From the NCBI RefSeq assembly GCF_011734195.1, contig NZ_JAANTH010000002.1, forward strand, positions 310,001 through 374,000: 64,000 bases of DNA, given 5' to 3'. The notes beneath the pieces were generated by a model. It was not told the origin of the DNA and did no database searches. It saw only the letters and a program-made list of their open reading frames with translations. Each line of letters starts with the position of its first letter. The first letter of the stretch is position 1. A program made the translations under genes and the position numbers. This document shows positions 17,423-26,114 of the stretch, piece by piece. The DNA is from Halobacterium sp. R2-5 (lineage in GTDB: Archaea; Halobacteriota; Halobacteria; Halobacteriales; Halobacteriaceae).

Positions 17423-18904
17423 TCAGTCCGCGGGCTCGAAGTAGACGCTCGTGTCCTCGCTGGTCGCCTGCGCGGTCACCGCGGAGACGCCGACGGTGAG
17501 CACGAGTCCGACGGCCATCCCGACGACGGAGGGGAGCCAGCCCCAGTAGGCGTCCGCGAACACCGGAAATCCGCCGACGTACACCGTGGGGCCGAACACC
17601 GTCACGAGGTAGAACAGCTGGCTGCCGCCGACGCCCGCGAGCATCCCCGAGAGCGTGGTGTTCCGCCAGTACATCGCCACCCCGACGGGGAGCGCGAGCT
17701 GCGCGAACCCGCCGAACGCGGTCTCCCCGATTTCGACGAGCGTGCCGGGCGTGAACAGGCTCGCGACGAACGTCGCGGAGGCGAACACGACGACGCCGAT
17801 TCGCCCGAGGTAGTTCTCGTACCCCTCGCTGGCGTCGGCGTTCACGAACGGCCGGTAGAGGTCTCGCGTGAAGTACGACGCCCCCGACAGCAGCATCGAG
17901 TCCGAGGAGCTCATCATCGCGGCGAGCGCGCCCGCGACGACGAGCGCGGCGAACCAGCCGGGCGTGTACTCGGCGAGAAGCACCGGGAGGATGTTGCCGC
18001 CGTCGGGCATCGCGAGGCCGACGCCCTGCGCCCACGACCCGAGCAGGAACGCCGGCACGAACAGCAACACGACGAGCACGGGCCACAGCGCGAACGTGCG
18101 CTTCAGGACTTTCTCGGACTTCCCGACGAAGAAGCGCTGGTTCACCTGCGGGAACATCGTCACGCCGAACGCGATGCCGACGGCCTGTGAGAGCATCCAC
18201 TGCGGCGAGTAGACGCCGCCGCCGAGCGCGCGGAACCCCTCGGGCATCGCGGCGCCGATGCCGCCGGGTTCGGCGGCGAGCGCGCTCGCGATCCACGCGA
18301 ACGCCAGCCACACCATCGACAGCATGAACACGCCCTGGAGGGTGTCCGTCCACGCGACGCCACGCATCCCCGACAGTACGACGTACGCGATCATGAACAG
18401 CGTGATGAAGCCCGCGCCCGCCCAGTACGGGACGACTCCGTCCGTGAGCGCTTCGAGGGCGGTGCCGGCGCCGACCTGCTGGAGCATGACGTACGGGAAC
18501 AGCCAGAAGATGCTGACGGCCGCGACCAGTCCCCTGAGCGTCTTCGAGCCGAAGCGGTCGCCGAGCATCTCGCCGAGCGTGACGTAGCCGTGCGCGCGGC
18601 CGAGCAGCCACTGGCGGTAGCCCAGCAGGTACCACAGCAGGCCGAACAGCACGCCGTCCATCAGCCCCATCACGAGAATCCACTCCGGCCCGGAGGAGAA
18701 CGCGGTGTTCGGGCCGCCGAAGAACGTGAACGCCGACAGCAGCGTCGCGAACGTCGTGAACAGCAACACGCCGGTACCGAGGCCGCGGCCCGCGAGGTAG
18801 TAGTCCTCCGCGGTGCGGTCGGTGACGCGGTACGCGACGGCGCCCACCGCGAGCGCGACGAGCATGTACGCCGCGACGATGCCGATTTCCAGCAGCGCGC
18901 TCAT
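17423..18904 (-). CDS. sodium:solute symporter (SSS) family permease
   Basis: 493 residues from ATG 18904, which overlaps the DUF3311 gene by 4 nt. About thirteen hydrophobic helices; family landmarks include EDYYLAGRGLGTGVLLFTTFATLLSAFTFFGGPNTAFSSG, the tenth-helix-like FGGFAQLALPVG and the sodium-site region AGALAAMMSSSDSMLLSGASYFTRDLY. It imports an organic solute with Na+, a sensible choice in a high-salt niche. The DUF3311-SSS pair is a known two-gene arrangement, with the small protein thought to be an accessory. Substrate cannot be read from sequence; carboxylates or pantothenate are typical for close SSS groups. Confidence 0.9.
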   Translation of the reverse strand: MSALLEIGIVAAYMLVALAVGAVAYRVTDRTAEDYYLAGRGLGTGVLLFTTFATLLSAFTFFGGPNTAFSSGPEWILVMGLMDGVLFGLLWYLLGYRQWLLGRAHGYVTLGEMLGDRFGSKTLRGLVAAVSIFWLFPYVMLQQVGAGTALEALTDGVVPYWAGAGFITLFMIAYVVLSGMRGVAWTDTLQGVFMLSMVWLAFAWIASALAAEPGGIGAAMPEGFRALGGGVYSPQWMLSQAVGIAFGVTMFPQVNQRFFVGKSEKVLKRTFALWPVLVVLLFVPAFLLGSWAQGVGLAMPDGGNILPVLLAEYTPGWFAALVVAGALAAMMSSSDSMLLSGASYFTRDLYRPFVNADASEGYENYLGRIGVVVFASATFVASLFTPGTLVEIGETAFGGFAQLALPVGVAMYWRNTTLSGMLAGVGGSQLFYLVTVFGPTVYVGGFPVFADAYWGWLPSVVGMAVGLVLTVGVSAVTAQATSEDTSVYFEPAD

Positions 18905-19110
18905 CTCGCCACCCCCGCGAACGTCCCCCAGTCGCGGCGCGCGAACGCGGCGAACGCCCCGGCGGTGACGACCATCCAGCCGACGTGCCACCACACCCAG
19001 ACGGGGAGACCGGCGACCATCGTGGCGTCGTCCCACAGGAACCACGGTATCGCGAGCGCGACGAGGACGACGAAGACGATTCCCCAACCGAGCGCCGAAC
19101 GCGAGGGCAT
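18901..19110 (-). CDS. DUF3311 small membrane protein
   Basis: 69 residues, two transmembrane helices (GWGIVFVVLVALAIPWFLW and VWVWWHVGWMVVTAGAFAAFA). The pattern of a first helix ending in PWF, a GLPVWVWWH loop and a polar tail matches DUF3311, a family found right before sodium:solute symporters. It overlaps that gene by 4 nt, so the two are translationally coupled and probably form one transport system. An AT-rich CTTAACC on the minus strand about 31 nt upstream of the ATG is a plausible TATA box for a leaderless message. Confidence 0.88.
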   Translation of the reverse strand: MPSRSALGWGIVFVVLVALAIPWFLWDDATMVAGLPVWVWWHVGWMVVTAGAFAAFARRDWGTFAGVAR

Positions 19111-19345
19111 GTTAGCGCTAGTTGTCTACCTAATCGGGTTAAGTGTTACTGAAAATCTCCGAATATCGGTCCGTAGAATATTTTTCTACTATCTGGCGAA
19201 CGCGAAGGCGTCGTCGTCAGCTCGTCTCGCGCTCGGGAGTCCCGGCGTGGTCGCCCGCGTGCGGTCGCTTCTCGGAAACTCGGCCGACTCTCGGCGGCTC
19301 TGCGGCGTCGCAGGCGGGCGTCGCGACAGCTATTTCCCGCGCGGG

Positions 19346-19351
19346 TACATA
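19346..19351 (+). promoter_or_regulatory. TATA box of dnaG
   Basis: TACATA stands centred about 25 nt before the dnaG ATG at 19374, consistent with a leaderless start. The 263-bp intergenic region also holds a conspicuously AT-rich stretch (about 19139-19195) that probably contains the control sequences of the divergent DUF3311 gene. Confidence 0.45.
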
Positions 19352-19373
19352 GTTCTAGGAGAGAACAATACTG

Positions 19374-20681
19374 ATGGAGGACACCGCGAAGTACCTCATC
19401 CACGCGGACTTCGTCGCCGACGGGGTCGTCGAGCGAACCGACGTGGTCGGCGCCGCCTTCGGGCAGACAGAGGGTCTACTGGGCGACGACCTCGACATCC
19501 GCGACCTGCAGGACTCCGCGAAACTCGGCCGCATCGACGTCTCCGTCGACAGCGAGGGCGGCCAGTCGTTCGGCACCATCACCATCGCGTCCAGCCTCGA
19601 CCGCGTCGAGACGGCGACGCTCGCGGCGGCCCTGGAGGCCGTCGAGCGCATCGGCCCGTGTCGCGCGCAGGTCGAGGTCGAGCGCATCGAGGACGTCCGC
19701 GCCGCCAAGCGCCGGGAGATCGTCGACCGCGCGAAGGAGCTGCTCGCGTCCGCGTTCGACGAGGGCGCCATCGACTCCGAGGACATTCTCCGCGAGGTCC
19801 GCGAGAGCGTCCGCGTCGAGGACGTCACCGAGTACGAGGGCCTGCCCGCCGGCCCGAACGTCGCGACCAGCGACGCCGTGCTCGTCGTGGAGGGCCGCGC
19901 GGACGTCGTCAACCTCCTCCAGTACGGCATCAAGAACGGGGTCGCCGTCGAGGGGACGAACGTCCCCGACGCCGTCGCCGACCTCACCGCCGACCGCACC
20001 GCGACCGCGTTCCTCGACGGGGACCGTGGCGGCGACCTCATCCTCCGCGAACTCCAGCAGGTCGGCGACCTGGACTACGTCGCGCGGCCGCCCACGGGGG
20101 AGTCCGTCGAAGACCTCTCCCGACAGGCCGTCGACGTCGCGCTCCGCGAGAAGACGCCCGTGGACGCCGCAGTGCCGGTGAGCGGGAGCGAAGACGACGA
20201 GGACGAGGCAGCTGCCGACGCGTCCGCAGAGCCCGCCGAAGCCGCGGACGCTTCCGTCGCCACCGTCGAGGCGTCGCCCGACGAGGCGACCGCGGCGACC
20301 GACGGCAGCGCGACGCCCGCCCCCGCAGCCGGCGGCGGGTCCGCGAGCACCGTCCAGTCCGAACCCGAATCCCCGGCGGAGCCCGCCGAGCCCGCGCCGA
20401 AGACCGTCGCCGACCACGTCGAGGCGGTCGTCGGCGCCGGAACGATTCGGCTACTGAGCGACGACCTCGACGTGCTCTCGGAGGGCGACGCCGACGGCGC
20501 CGTCGAGACGCTCGACGCCGCGGAGACGGTCCCCCGAATCGTCGTCGTCGACGGCTCCGTCACGCAGCGCCTGCTCGACGTCGCCGCCCAGCGCGGGGTC
20601 GCGAAGCTCGTCGGTACCAGTACCGGCGAGTTCGTCAAGCAGCCCGCGAGCGTCCGCGTCCACACCGCGGACGACTACTGA
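19374..20681 (+). CDS. dnaG: DnaG-type primase (archaeal, exosome-associated)
   Basis: 435 residues. The N-terminal part begins KYLIHADFVADGVVERTDVVGAAFGQTEGLLGDDLDIRDLQ, typical of archaeal DnaG. The Toprim domain (about 160-250) shows the catalytic Glu in VLVVEGRADVVNLLQYGIKN and the acidic TATAFLDGDRGGDLILREL. It lacks the bacterial zinc-finger and helicase-binding domains, as usual for archaea, where DnaG joins the RNA exosome and can make short primers. Residues 265-345 form a long Ala/Glu/Asp/Pro-rich linker with little order before a conserved C-terminal segment (DHVEAVVGAGTIRLLSDDLDVL). It is monocistronic; the next gene converges on it. Confidence 0.96.
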   Translation: MEDTAKYLIHADFVADGVVERTDVVGAAFGQTEGLLGDDLDIRDLQDSAKLGRIDVSVDSEGGQSFGTITIASSLDRVETATLAAALEAVERIGPCRAQVEVERIEDVRAAKRREIVDRAKELLASAFDEGAIDSEDILREVRESVRVEDVTEYEGLPAGPNVATSDAVLVVEGRADVVNLLQYGIKNGVAVEGTNVPDAVADLTADRTATAFLDGDRGGDLILRELQQVGDLDYVARPPTGESVEDLSRQAVDVALREKTPVDAAVPVSGSEDDEDEAAADASAEPAEAADASVATVEASPDEATAATDGSATPAPAAGGGSASTVQSEPESPAEPAEPAPKTVADHVEAVVGAGTIRLLSDDLDVLSEGDADGAVETLDAAETVPRIVVVDGSVTQRLLDVAAQRGVAKLVGTSTGEFVKQPASVRVHTADDY

Positions 20682-20699
20682 GTTCTCGGAAGCGTTCCG

Positions 20700-22022
20700 T
20701 TACGCGAGGCCGACCAGCAGCGCGAGCGCGCCGCCCGCGATGCCGCCCGACAGCGTCGCGAGGAAGTTCACGCCCTGATTGCCGACGACGCCGCCCTCGA
20801 TGAGTGCGCCGGCGACGCTGTCCGCGGTCATCCCGACGAAGCCGGCAGCCACGACGAGCGCCGCGCCGACGGCGCCGAATCCGAAGACGGCGACGCAGAG
20901 CGCAGCGATGAGCGCGGCGCCCGCGAGCCCCGCGAGTTCGCCCTGCCACGTCACCGCGCCGTCGGTCCCGGGGTCGACGCGCTCGAACGTGGTGACGAGC
21001 CGCGGCGTGTCGAAGAGGCCGCCGACCTCGCTGGAGAGCGTGTCCGCGAGCGCCGTCGCGACCGCTCCCGCGTACGCGAACTGGTACGCGAGGTCGGACA
21101 GCGGCACGTGGGCGTGCGCGGCGTACAGCAAGAGTGCGACCAGCGCCGCCGCGGAGTTCCCGAGCACGTTCCCGGTGCCGCGGGCGCCCTCGTTCTCCTC
21201 GGCGACGCCGCGCTCGAGCTTCTGGTCGTACCGGAACTTCGTCGTCAGGCTCCCCACGGCGAAGAACGCGATGAGCACGACGAACCAGCCGTAGCCGCCG
21301 AGCACGACCGCCAGCAGGCCGAGCAGGACGCCGGTCAGCATCCCCGCGACCGAGGTCGCGTCGAGGGCGTGCGAGACGTAGCCGAACGCGGCGGTGACGG
21401 CGAGGGCGACGACGACGCGCTCCCACGCGGTCGCCGGCGCCACGCCCTCGAACGGCGCGAGCACGGCGAACAGCCACAGCAGCAGCGCCACGGTCACGAG
21501 CACGACCGGGTCGTCCCGGCCGACGAACACGGACCGCAGGATGCCGGCCGCGAGCCCGCCGCTCGCTCCGATGAACACCCAGTACGGGTAGTTCGCGGGC
21601 TGGCCGGTGAGCGACGCGGCGACGGCCTGCCCGGCGAACGCCGCGAGCGCGCCGAGGACGACGAACCCGACCATCGAGAGCGCGCGGCTCTCCCGGACCG
21701 CGAGCACGAGCCGGCGGCCCAGGTCGCCGTACCCGACGACGAGCACGCTCGCGACGAACACGCCCACCGGCACGTCGAACAGCGGCACGAGCAAGCCGAT
21801 GGCCGCCGCCGCCAGCGCGAAGCCGACGAGCGTCCACAGCCGCCCCTCGCGGCGGTCGCGGGCGGTCGAGAACACCTCGAACAGCCGGCCGTCGGGGACG
21901 ACGGCGGCCGCCGCGGCGACGAGCACGAACGGGGCGGCCGCTGCCCGGCCGAGCAGCGGCGCGACCAGCGCGAGCGACGCCACGAGTGCGAACGCGGCGG
22001 CGCGCCGGAGACTCCAGTTCAC
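20700..22022 (-). CDS. DUF92 family membrane protein (phytyl/farnesyl-phosphate kinase-like)
   Basis: 440 residues with about ten to twelve helices. The C-terminal half matches DUF92: FFAVGSLTTKFRYDQKLERGVAEENEGARGTGNVLGNSAAALV, then a TALADTLSSEVGGLF segment, RLVTTFERVDPGTDGAVTWQGELAG and GMTADSVAGALIEGG near the end. Characterised DUF92 relatives (plant VTE6, archaeal homologues) phosphorylate isoprenyl monophosphates. The N-terminal 200 residues are extra helices. Placed beside two cis-prenyltransferase homologues, a role in isoprenoid salvage is possible; that is contextual inference. Confidence 0.85.
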   Translation of the reverse strand: MNWSLRRAAAFALVASLALVAPLLGRAAAAPFVLVAAAAAVVPDGRLFEVFSTARDRREGRLWTLVGFALAAAAIGLLVPLFDVPVGVFVASVLVVGYGDLGRRLVLAVRESRALSMVGFVVLGALAAFAGQAVAASLTGQPANYPYWVFIGASGGLAAGILRSVFVGRDDPVVLVTVALLLWLFAVLAPFEGVAPATAWERVVVALAVTAAFGYVSHALDATSVAGMLTGVLLGLLAVVLGGYGWFVVLIAFFAVGSLTTKFRYDQKLERGVAEENEGARGTGNVLGNSAAALVALLLYAAHAHVPLSDLAYQFAYAGAVATALADTLSSEVGGLFDTPRLVTTFERVDPGTDGAVTWQGELAGLAGAALIAALCVAVFGFGAVGAALVVAAGFVGMTADSVAGALIEGGVVGNQGVNFLATLSGGIAGGALALLVGLA

Positions 22023-22155
22023 GTCCGTCGTGGGTTGCCTTGGACCCTACTTAACTTCCCCGAAGCGGGAGCCACGAGACCCGACGCCTGCGCGGGTCCT
22101 CCCGACAGCCTTCGAGACCCGCAAGGTTTTGTGGAGCGCCGGCGCACGCTCCCGT

Positions 22156-22764
22156 GTGGGTCTCTACGACCGCTACCTCGCGCTGCGCGTGCGCCGCCAC
22201 GACGCCGACGCCCCCGACCACGTCGCGCTCGTCATCACGGAGCGCGACCTCCTCGAAGCCGGCGCGTACGACACGCTCTCGGAGTTCTTCGGGTGGGCGT
22301 TCGACTACGGCGCCGACCGCGTCACCGTCTACGTGAGCGTCCTCGACGAGGCCGCCGTCCCGACGCTCGAACGCGAGCTCGCGCGCGTCGACGCGCCCCG
22401 CGAGGTCGCCGTCCGCGGCCCCGACGACGACGCGCGCGCCGACGCCCCCATCCAGGTGAGCGTCGGCCACGGCGGCAAACAGGAGTTCGCGACCGCCGTC
22501 CAGAGCGTCGCGGAAGCCGTCGACGCCGGCGAGATGGCGCCCGAGGACGTCGACGAGGACGTCGTCGAGTCGGAGCTCGTCTTCCCCGAGGAGCCCGACC
22601 TCGTCATCAAGACCGGCGCCGAGCGCCTCTCCGACTTCATGATCTGGCAGTCCGTCTACTCCGAGCTCTACTTCACGGACGTCAACTGGCGGGACTTCCG
22701 CAAGCGCGACTACCTGCGCGCGGTGCTGGACTACGAGAACAGACAGCGCAGGTTCGGGCGGTAA
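22156..22764 (+). CDS. divergent cis-prenyltransferase homologue lacking the DGN catalytic motif
   Basis: 202 residues from GTG 22156. The C-terminal third is clearly UppS-like: DLVIKTGAERLSDFMIWQSVYSELYFTDVNWRDFRKRDYLRAVLDYENRQRRFGR, equivalent to the RTGGE-LSNFLLWQ segment of undecaprenyl diphosphate synthases. The N-terminal part keeps the fold pattern (LSEFFGWAFDYGADRVTVYVSVLDE) but where UppS has the catalytic Asp-Gly-Asn this protein reads VITERDLLEAG, and the following substrate loop is shortened. It is therefore unlikely to be an active synthase alone and may be the non-catalytic partner of the complete UppS encoded tail to tail at 22780-23688. Confidence 0.85.
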   Translation: MGLYDRYLALRVRRHDADAPDHVALVITERDLLEAGAYDTLSEFFGWAFDYGADRVTVYVSVLDEAAVPTLERELARVDAPREVAVRGPDDDARADAPIQVSVGHGGKQEFATAVQSVAEAVDAGEMAPEDVDEDVVESELVFPEEPDLVIKTGAERLSDFMIWQSVYSELYFTDVNWRDFRKRDYLRAVLDYENRQRRFGR

Positions 22765-22779
22765 GCGTAGCGAGCCGCG

Positions 22780-23688
22780 TCAGTCCGCGGACCGCCCCTC
22801 GGCTTCGATGTCCTCGGGCGGGTCGGGGAGCTGGTCGCGAAGTTTGTCGAGCACGCGGCGGGCCTCACCGACTTCGCTGCCGAGCGCGCGAACGAGCGCG
22901 AGCGCGCGCTCCGCTCGGGTGCGGCGCCACGACGCCTCCCGGGACTCGTACGTGCGGACGGCGCGCAGGAAGTCGGTCTTCGAGAACTCCGGCCAGTACG
23001 GCGTGCAGAAGAACGCGGCGGCCTCGCTGCCGTTGGCGTGCCACGGCAGGAAGTTCGACGTGCGCTCGTCGCCGCCGGTCCGGATGATGAGGTCGACGTC
23101 CTGCACGGGGCTGGTCTCCAGGCGCGCCTCGATCTCCGCGACGTCGACGTCATCCGGGTCGAGGTCGCCGCGGTCGACGGCTTCCGCGACGCCGCGCGCG
23201 GCGCCGAGCAGTTCCGCCCGGCCGCCGTACGCGACCGCGATATTCAGCGTGAAGTCGTCGTAGCCGGCCGTCCGGCGGTCGGCGTACTCGATGGCGTCCC
23301 GGACGCGCTCGGGGAGCATGTCGATCTCGCCGATGGCGCGGATCCGGACGCCCTGGTCGTGGACGCGGTCGGCGTCCGCGAACTCCCGGAACTTCTCCGT
23401 GAGGAGGTCGAAGAGGTGCTGGCGCTCCTCCTCGGGGCGGTCGAAGTTCTCCGTGGAGAACGCGTACAGCGTGAGCTCCTCGACGCCGAGTTCCGCACAC
23501 CAGTCGAGGACGTTCTCCGTGGTCTCGGCGCCCGCGCTGTGGCCCGCCGTCGCGTCCTTGCCCTGTTCGCGGGCGTACCGCCGGTTGCCGTCCTGGATGA
23601 CGGCGACGTGCTCGGGCGCGCCGTCGACCTCGTGACGGAGCACGCGCTCGTAGCCGCTGTGCAGCACCGAGCGGAGCCACGTTCGCAT
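22780..23688 (-). CDS. uppS: cis-prenyl (undecaprenyl-type) diphosphate synthase
   Basis: 302 residues from ATG 23688 (an upstream start at 23712 adds eight residues). The catalytic motif is present as AVIQDGNRRYAREQG with Asp33, followed by TLYAFSTENFDRPEEE, NIAVAYGGRAELL and the pyrophosphate-binding IIRTGGDERTSNFLPWHANGSEAAAFF. It elongates allylic diphosphates with isopentenyl diphosphate in Z configuration to make the dolichol-type carrier for glycoprotein synthesis at the membrane. The last 50 residues (after RTYESREAS) are a helical, charged extension. The downstream convergent gene is a second, motif-less homologue 15 bp away. Confidence 0.93.
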   Translation of the reverse strand: MRTWLRSVLHSGYERVLRHEVDGAPEHVAVIQDGNRRYAREQGKDATAGHSAGAETTENVLDWCAELGVEELTLYAFSTENFDRPEEERQHLFDLLTEKFREFADADRVHDQGVRIRAIGEIDMLPERVRDAIEYADRRTAGYDDFTLNIAVAYGGRAELLGAARGVAEAVDRGDLDPDDVDVAEIEARLETSPVQDVDLIIRTGGDERTSNFLPWHANGSEAAAFFCTPYWPEFSKTDFLRAVRTYESREASWRRTRAERALALVRALGSEVGEARRVLDKLRDQLPDPPEDIEAEGRSAD

Positions 23689-23890
23689 CGGGCGAGTGGA
23701 CGGTGGACTCACGTATCAGCCTTCTGTTCGCTCGTCGACGTAATCGACTGGCCGGGCATCGTCTCGTCACTGCTCGGCACGCCACCCGGATAGTTAGGCG
23801 CCGCCAAACCATCGCGTGAGTGCCCAGCGGGCCGAGTGCGAGCGCGCGGCAACCGCCACACGTATGGCCGGGTAGCGTCTCGTCTCGGAC

Positions 23891-24307
23891 ATGAGCGAGA
23901 CGGTCAACGAGGACCTCTACCGGGAGACGGTCGAACTCCTGCAGCCCGGCGACATCGAGCTGGCGGGCGCGGTCGTCCACACGAGCTACGAGTCCAGCGC
24001 GGAGAGCCTGCTCCACCAGCTCACCCTCGACGCGGGCGACGCCGTCGCCGAGCACGCCGACGTCGGCGACACGTACGTCTACTCGGGCAACGACAGCGAC
24101 GAGTTCGGCGTGAACCAGCACCAGGGGCTCACCCTCGACGGCGACGAGTTCGTCTGGGAGTGCCAGCAGCTGCTCCGCGAGGGCACGTTCGACCTCGTGC
24201 TGTACTGGAAGGCGACTGGCGACCACGACGCCGTCGTCGCGGACATCGAGGCCCTCGACGGCGTCGAGCGCGTCGTCGGCATCACCGAGGACGGCTACGA
24301 GCCGTAG
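23891..24307 (+). CDS. haloarchaeal DUF5778-type protein
   Basis: 138 acidic residues without membrane segments: starts MSETVNEDLYRETVELLQPGD, includes VVHTSYESSAESLLHQLT and ends VERVVGITEDGYEP. I believe it corresponds to the haloarchaeal family named DUF5778, for which no function is known to me. It precedes the heme operon by 72 bp and could share its promoter. A TATA-like GTATGG lies about 27 nt before the ATG. There are four His and two Tyr residues in the central HQHQGL/VWECQQLL segment; one Cys. No catalytic pattern is evident. Confidence 0.75.
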   Translation: MSETVNEDLYRETVELLQPGDIELAGAVVHTSYESSAESLLHQLTLDAGDAVAEHADVGDTYVYSGNDSDEFGVNQHQGLTLDGDEFVWECQQLLREGTFDLVLYWKATGDHDAVVADIEALDGVERVVGITEDGYEP

Positions 24308-24379
24308 CTCCGTCCCCGATTCGTCCGCGTCGGCGCGCGAGTCGGGCCGTTTATGGTTCGTGCGGACGCAGATGCGCCC

Positions 24380-25435
24380 ATGGATATTGCGGACCTCGAC
24401 GACCGGGACCGCGCGGTGCTGAACGCGTTCCAGGGGGGGTTCCCGGTCGTCCACCGGCCGTTCGAGCCGGCGGCGCACGCGCTCCGGTCGCGGGGCGTGG
24501 ACATCGAGCCGGCGGAGCTCCTCGAGCGCGTGCAGCGCCTCGACGACGAGGGCGTGCTGACGCGGTTCGGCGCGCTCATCAACGCGGAGGAGATCGGCGG
24601 GAACGCCTCGCTGGTGGCGATGCACGCTCCGGAAGACGAGTTCGAGGAGATCGCCGAGACGGTCAACGGCTTCCGGGAGGTCGCGCACAACTACGAGCGC
24701 GAGCACCCGCACCTGAACATGTGGTTCGTGGTGTCGGTCGCGGACGACGAGAACGTCGAGGACGTCCTCGCGGAGATCGAGGAAGCGACCGGCCAGGAGA
24801 CGTACAACCTCCCGAAACAGCGGGAGTTCCGGGTGGAGGCGAAGTTCCTCGTCGACGGCCCTATCCCGGAAGGGGACGTCGACCTCTCGCACCTGGGGCC
24901 GCGGCCGGACCCGACCGACCGCGACACCCTCACGCCCGCCGAGCGCGACCTCGTCATCGAGGTCCAGGACGGCCTCCCCGTCGTGGAGACGCCGTATCAG
25001 GCGGTCGCGGAGGAGATCGGCCACGACACCGACTGGGTGGTGCAGACGCTGCGCCGGTTCAACGAGGAGGAGAAGGTGCGCCGAGTCGGCGTCATCCCGA
25101 ACCACTACTCGCTGGGGTACACGGAGAACGGGATGACCGTCTGGGACGTTCCCGACGACGTCGTCGACGAGGTCGGTCCCGCCGTCGCGAGCCTTGACTT
25201 CGTCACGCACTGCTACCAGCGGCCGCGCCACGACGGCGTCTGGGACTACAACTTCTTCGCGATGACTCACGGCCGCACCGATGAGGAGAGCCAGCGCCGC
25301 GTCCAGCAGGTGCGGGACGTGATGGACGAGTACTGGGACGTCGGCGACGGCGACTGGGACACGCTGTTCTCGACGCGGATTCTGAAGAAGACGGGCATCC
25401 GGCTGGCCGAGCGCGCGGACGCGAACACCGCATGA
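24380..25435 (+). CDS. ahbAB: siroheme decarboxylase, fused alpha/beta (AhbAB, NirD/L-like)
   Basis: 351 residues from ATG 24380. Two Lrp/AsnC-type units are joined in one chain: residues 1-165 (DIADLDDRDRAVLNAFQGGFPVVHRPFEPAAHAL ... GVLTRFGALINAEEIGGNASLVAMHAP) and 185-351 (LTPAERDLVIEVQDGLPVVETPYQAVAEEIG ... VRRVGVIPNHYSLGYTENGMTVWDVP). The R-R-x-G-x-[IVL] linker and the substrate-facing His residues (PNHYS, HLNMW, THCYQ) are those of siroheme decarboxylases rather than of true regulators. It converts siroheme to 12,18-didecarboxysiroheme in the archaeal alternative heme pathway. SirC and HemA follow directly in the same operon. Confidence 0.88.
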   Translation: MDIADLDDRDRAVLNAFQGGFPVVHRPFEPAAHALRSRGVDIEPAELLERVQRLDDEGVLTRFGALINAEEIGGNASLVAMHAPEDEFEEIAETVNGFREVAHNYEREHPHLNMWFVVSVADDENVEDVLAEIEEATGQETYNLPKQREFRVEAKFLVDGPIPEGDVDLSHLGPRPDPTDRDTLTPAERDLVIEVQDGLPVVETPYQAVAEEIGHDTDWVVQTLRRFNEEEKVRRVGVIPNHYSLGYTENGMTVWDVPDDVVDEVGPAVASLDFVTHCYQRPRHDGVWDYNFFAMTHGRTDEESQRRVQQVRDVMDEYWDVGDGDWDTLFSTRILKKTGIRLAERADANTA

Positions 25436-25457
25436 GCGGGAACCGGGGGCAGACGCC

Positions 25458-26114
25458 GTGATTCCGCTGTTCCACGACTTCGAGGGGGAGACGGTGCTCG
25501 TCGTCGGCGGCGGGCCGGTGGGCGCGCGGAAGGCCCGCCGGTTCGCCCGCGAGGCCGACGTGGTCGCGCTCAGCCCGGAGTTCGCTGACGCGGACTTCGG
25601 GGACGCCGAGCGCGTGCAGGCTGCGCCCGAGCCCGGGGACGCGACGGAGTGGGTCGACCGCACGGAACCGGCGCTCGTGGTCGCAGCGACCGACGACGAG
25701 GCCGTCAACGACGCGTTCGTCGCCGCGGCGCGGGCCGCCGGCGCGCTCGTGAACCGCGCGGACGAGTCGGGCGGCCGCGAGGCCGACAGCGTGGTGGTAC
25801 CGGCGACGGTCCGCGACGACCCCGTGACCGTCGCCGTCGCGACGGGCGGCGCGAGCCCGGCGCTCTCGAAGTACCTCCGCGAGCGCCTCGAAGACGACCT
25901 CGCGGGTGCCGGCGGTATGGCGGACTTAACCGCGTCGCTGCGCGCGGAACTGAAGGCCGCGGGCGTCGACCCGGAGACGCGGCGAGACGCCGTCAGGGCG
26001 GTGGTGCGCTCGGAGCCGGTTTGGAAGGGTTTACGTACCGGTGGGACAAATCCTCGCCAAGTAGCCGACGACGTCGTCGCCGACGTCGTGGGCAATTCAG
26101 AGTGGTCCACGTGA
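25458..26114 (+). CDS. sirC: precorrin-2 dehydrogenase / sirohydrochlorin ferrochelatase-like protein
   Basis: 218 residues. The NAD-binding N-terminus LFHDFEGETVLVVGGGPVGARKARRFAREADVVALSPEF and the VVAATDDEAVNDAFVAAARAAGALVNRADE stretch match CysG N-terminal/SirC proteins; VATGGASPALSKYLRERLEDDL is the dimer-domain signature. It oxidises precorrin-2 to sirohydrochlorin and may also insert iron. The start is GTG 25458, 22 nt after the ahbAB stop. Its own stop overlaps the hemA start as GTGA, so hemA translation is probably coupled to it. Confidence 0.92.
   Translation: MIPLFHDFEGETVLVVGGGPVGARKARRFAREADVVALSPEFADADFGDAERVQAAPEPGDATEWVDRTEPALVVAATDDEAVNDAFVAAARAAGALVNRADESGGREADSVVVPATVRDDPVTVAVATGGASPALSKYLRERLEDDLAGAGGMADLTASLRAELKAAGVDPETRRDAVRAVVRSEPVWKGLRTGGTNPRQVADDVVADVVGNSEWST

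Noticed and set aside
16137-19110. CARF-like regulator plus neighbours as part of a defence island
   Set aside because: Adjacent genes are a small wHTH protein and a symporter pair; no nuclease, toxin, methyltransferase or Cas gene is present.
25434-25463. Nine-codon ORF beginning at the ahbAB stop (ATGA)
   Set aside because: It ends over the sirC start codon and is too short and unremarkable to support a leader peptide.
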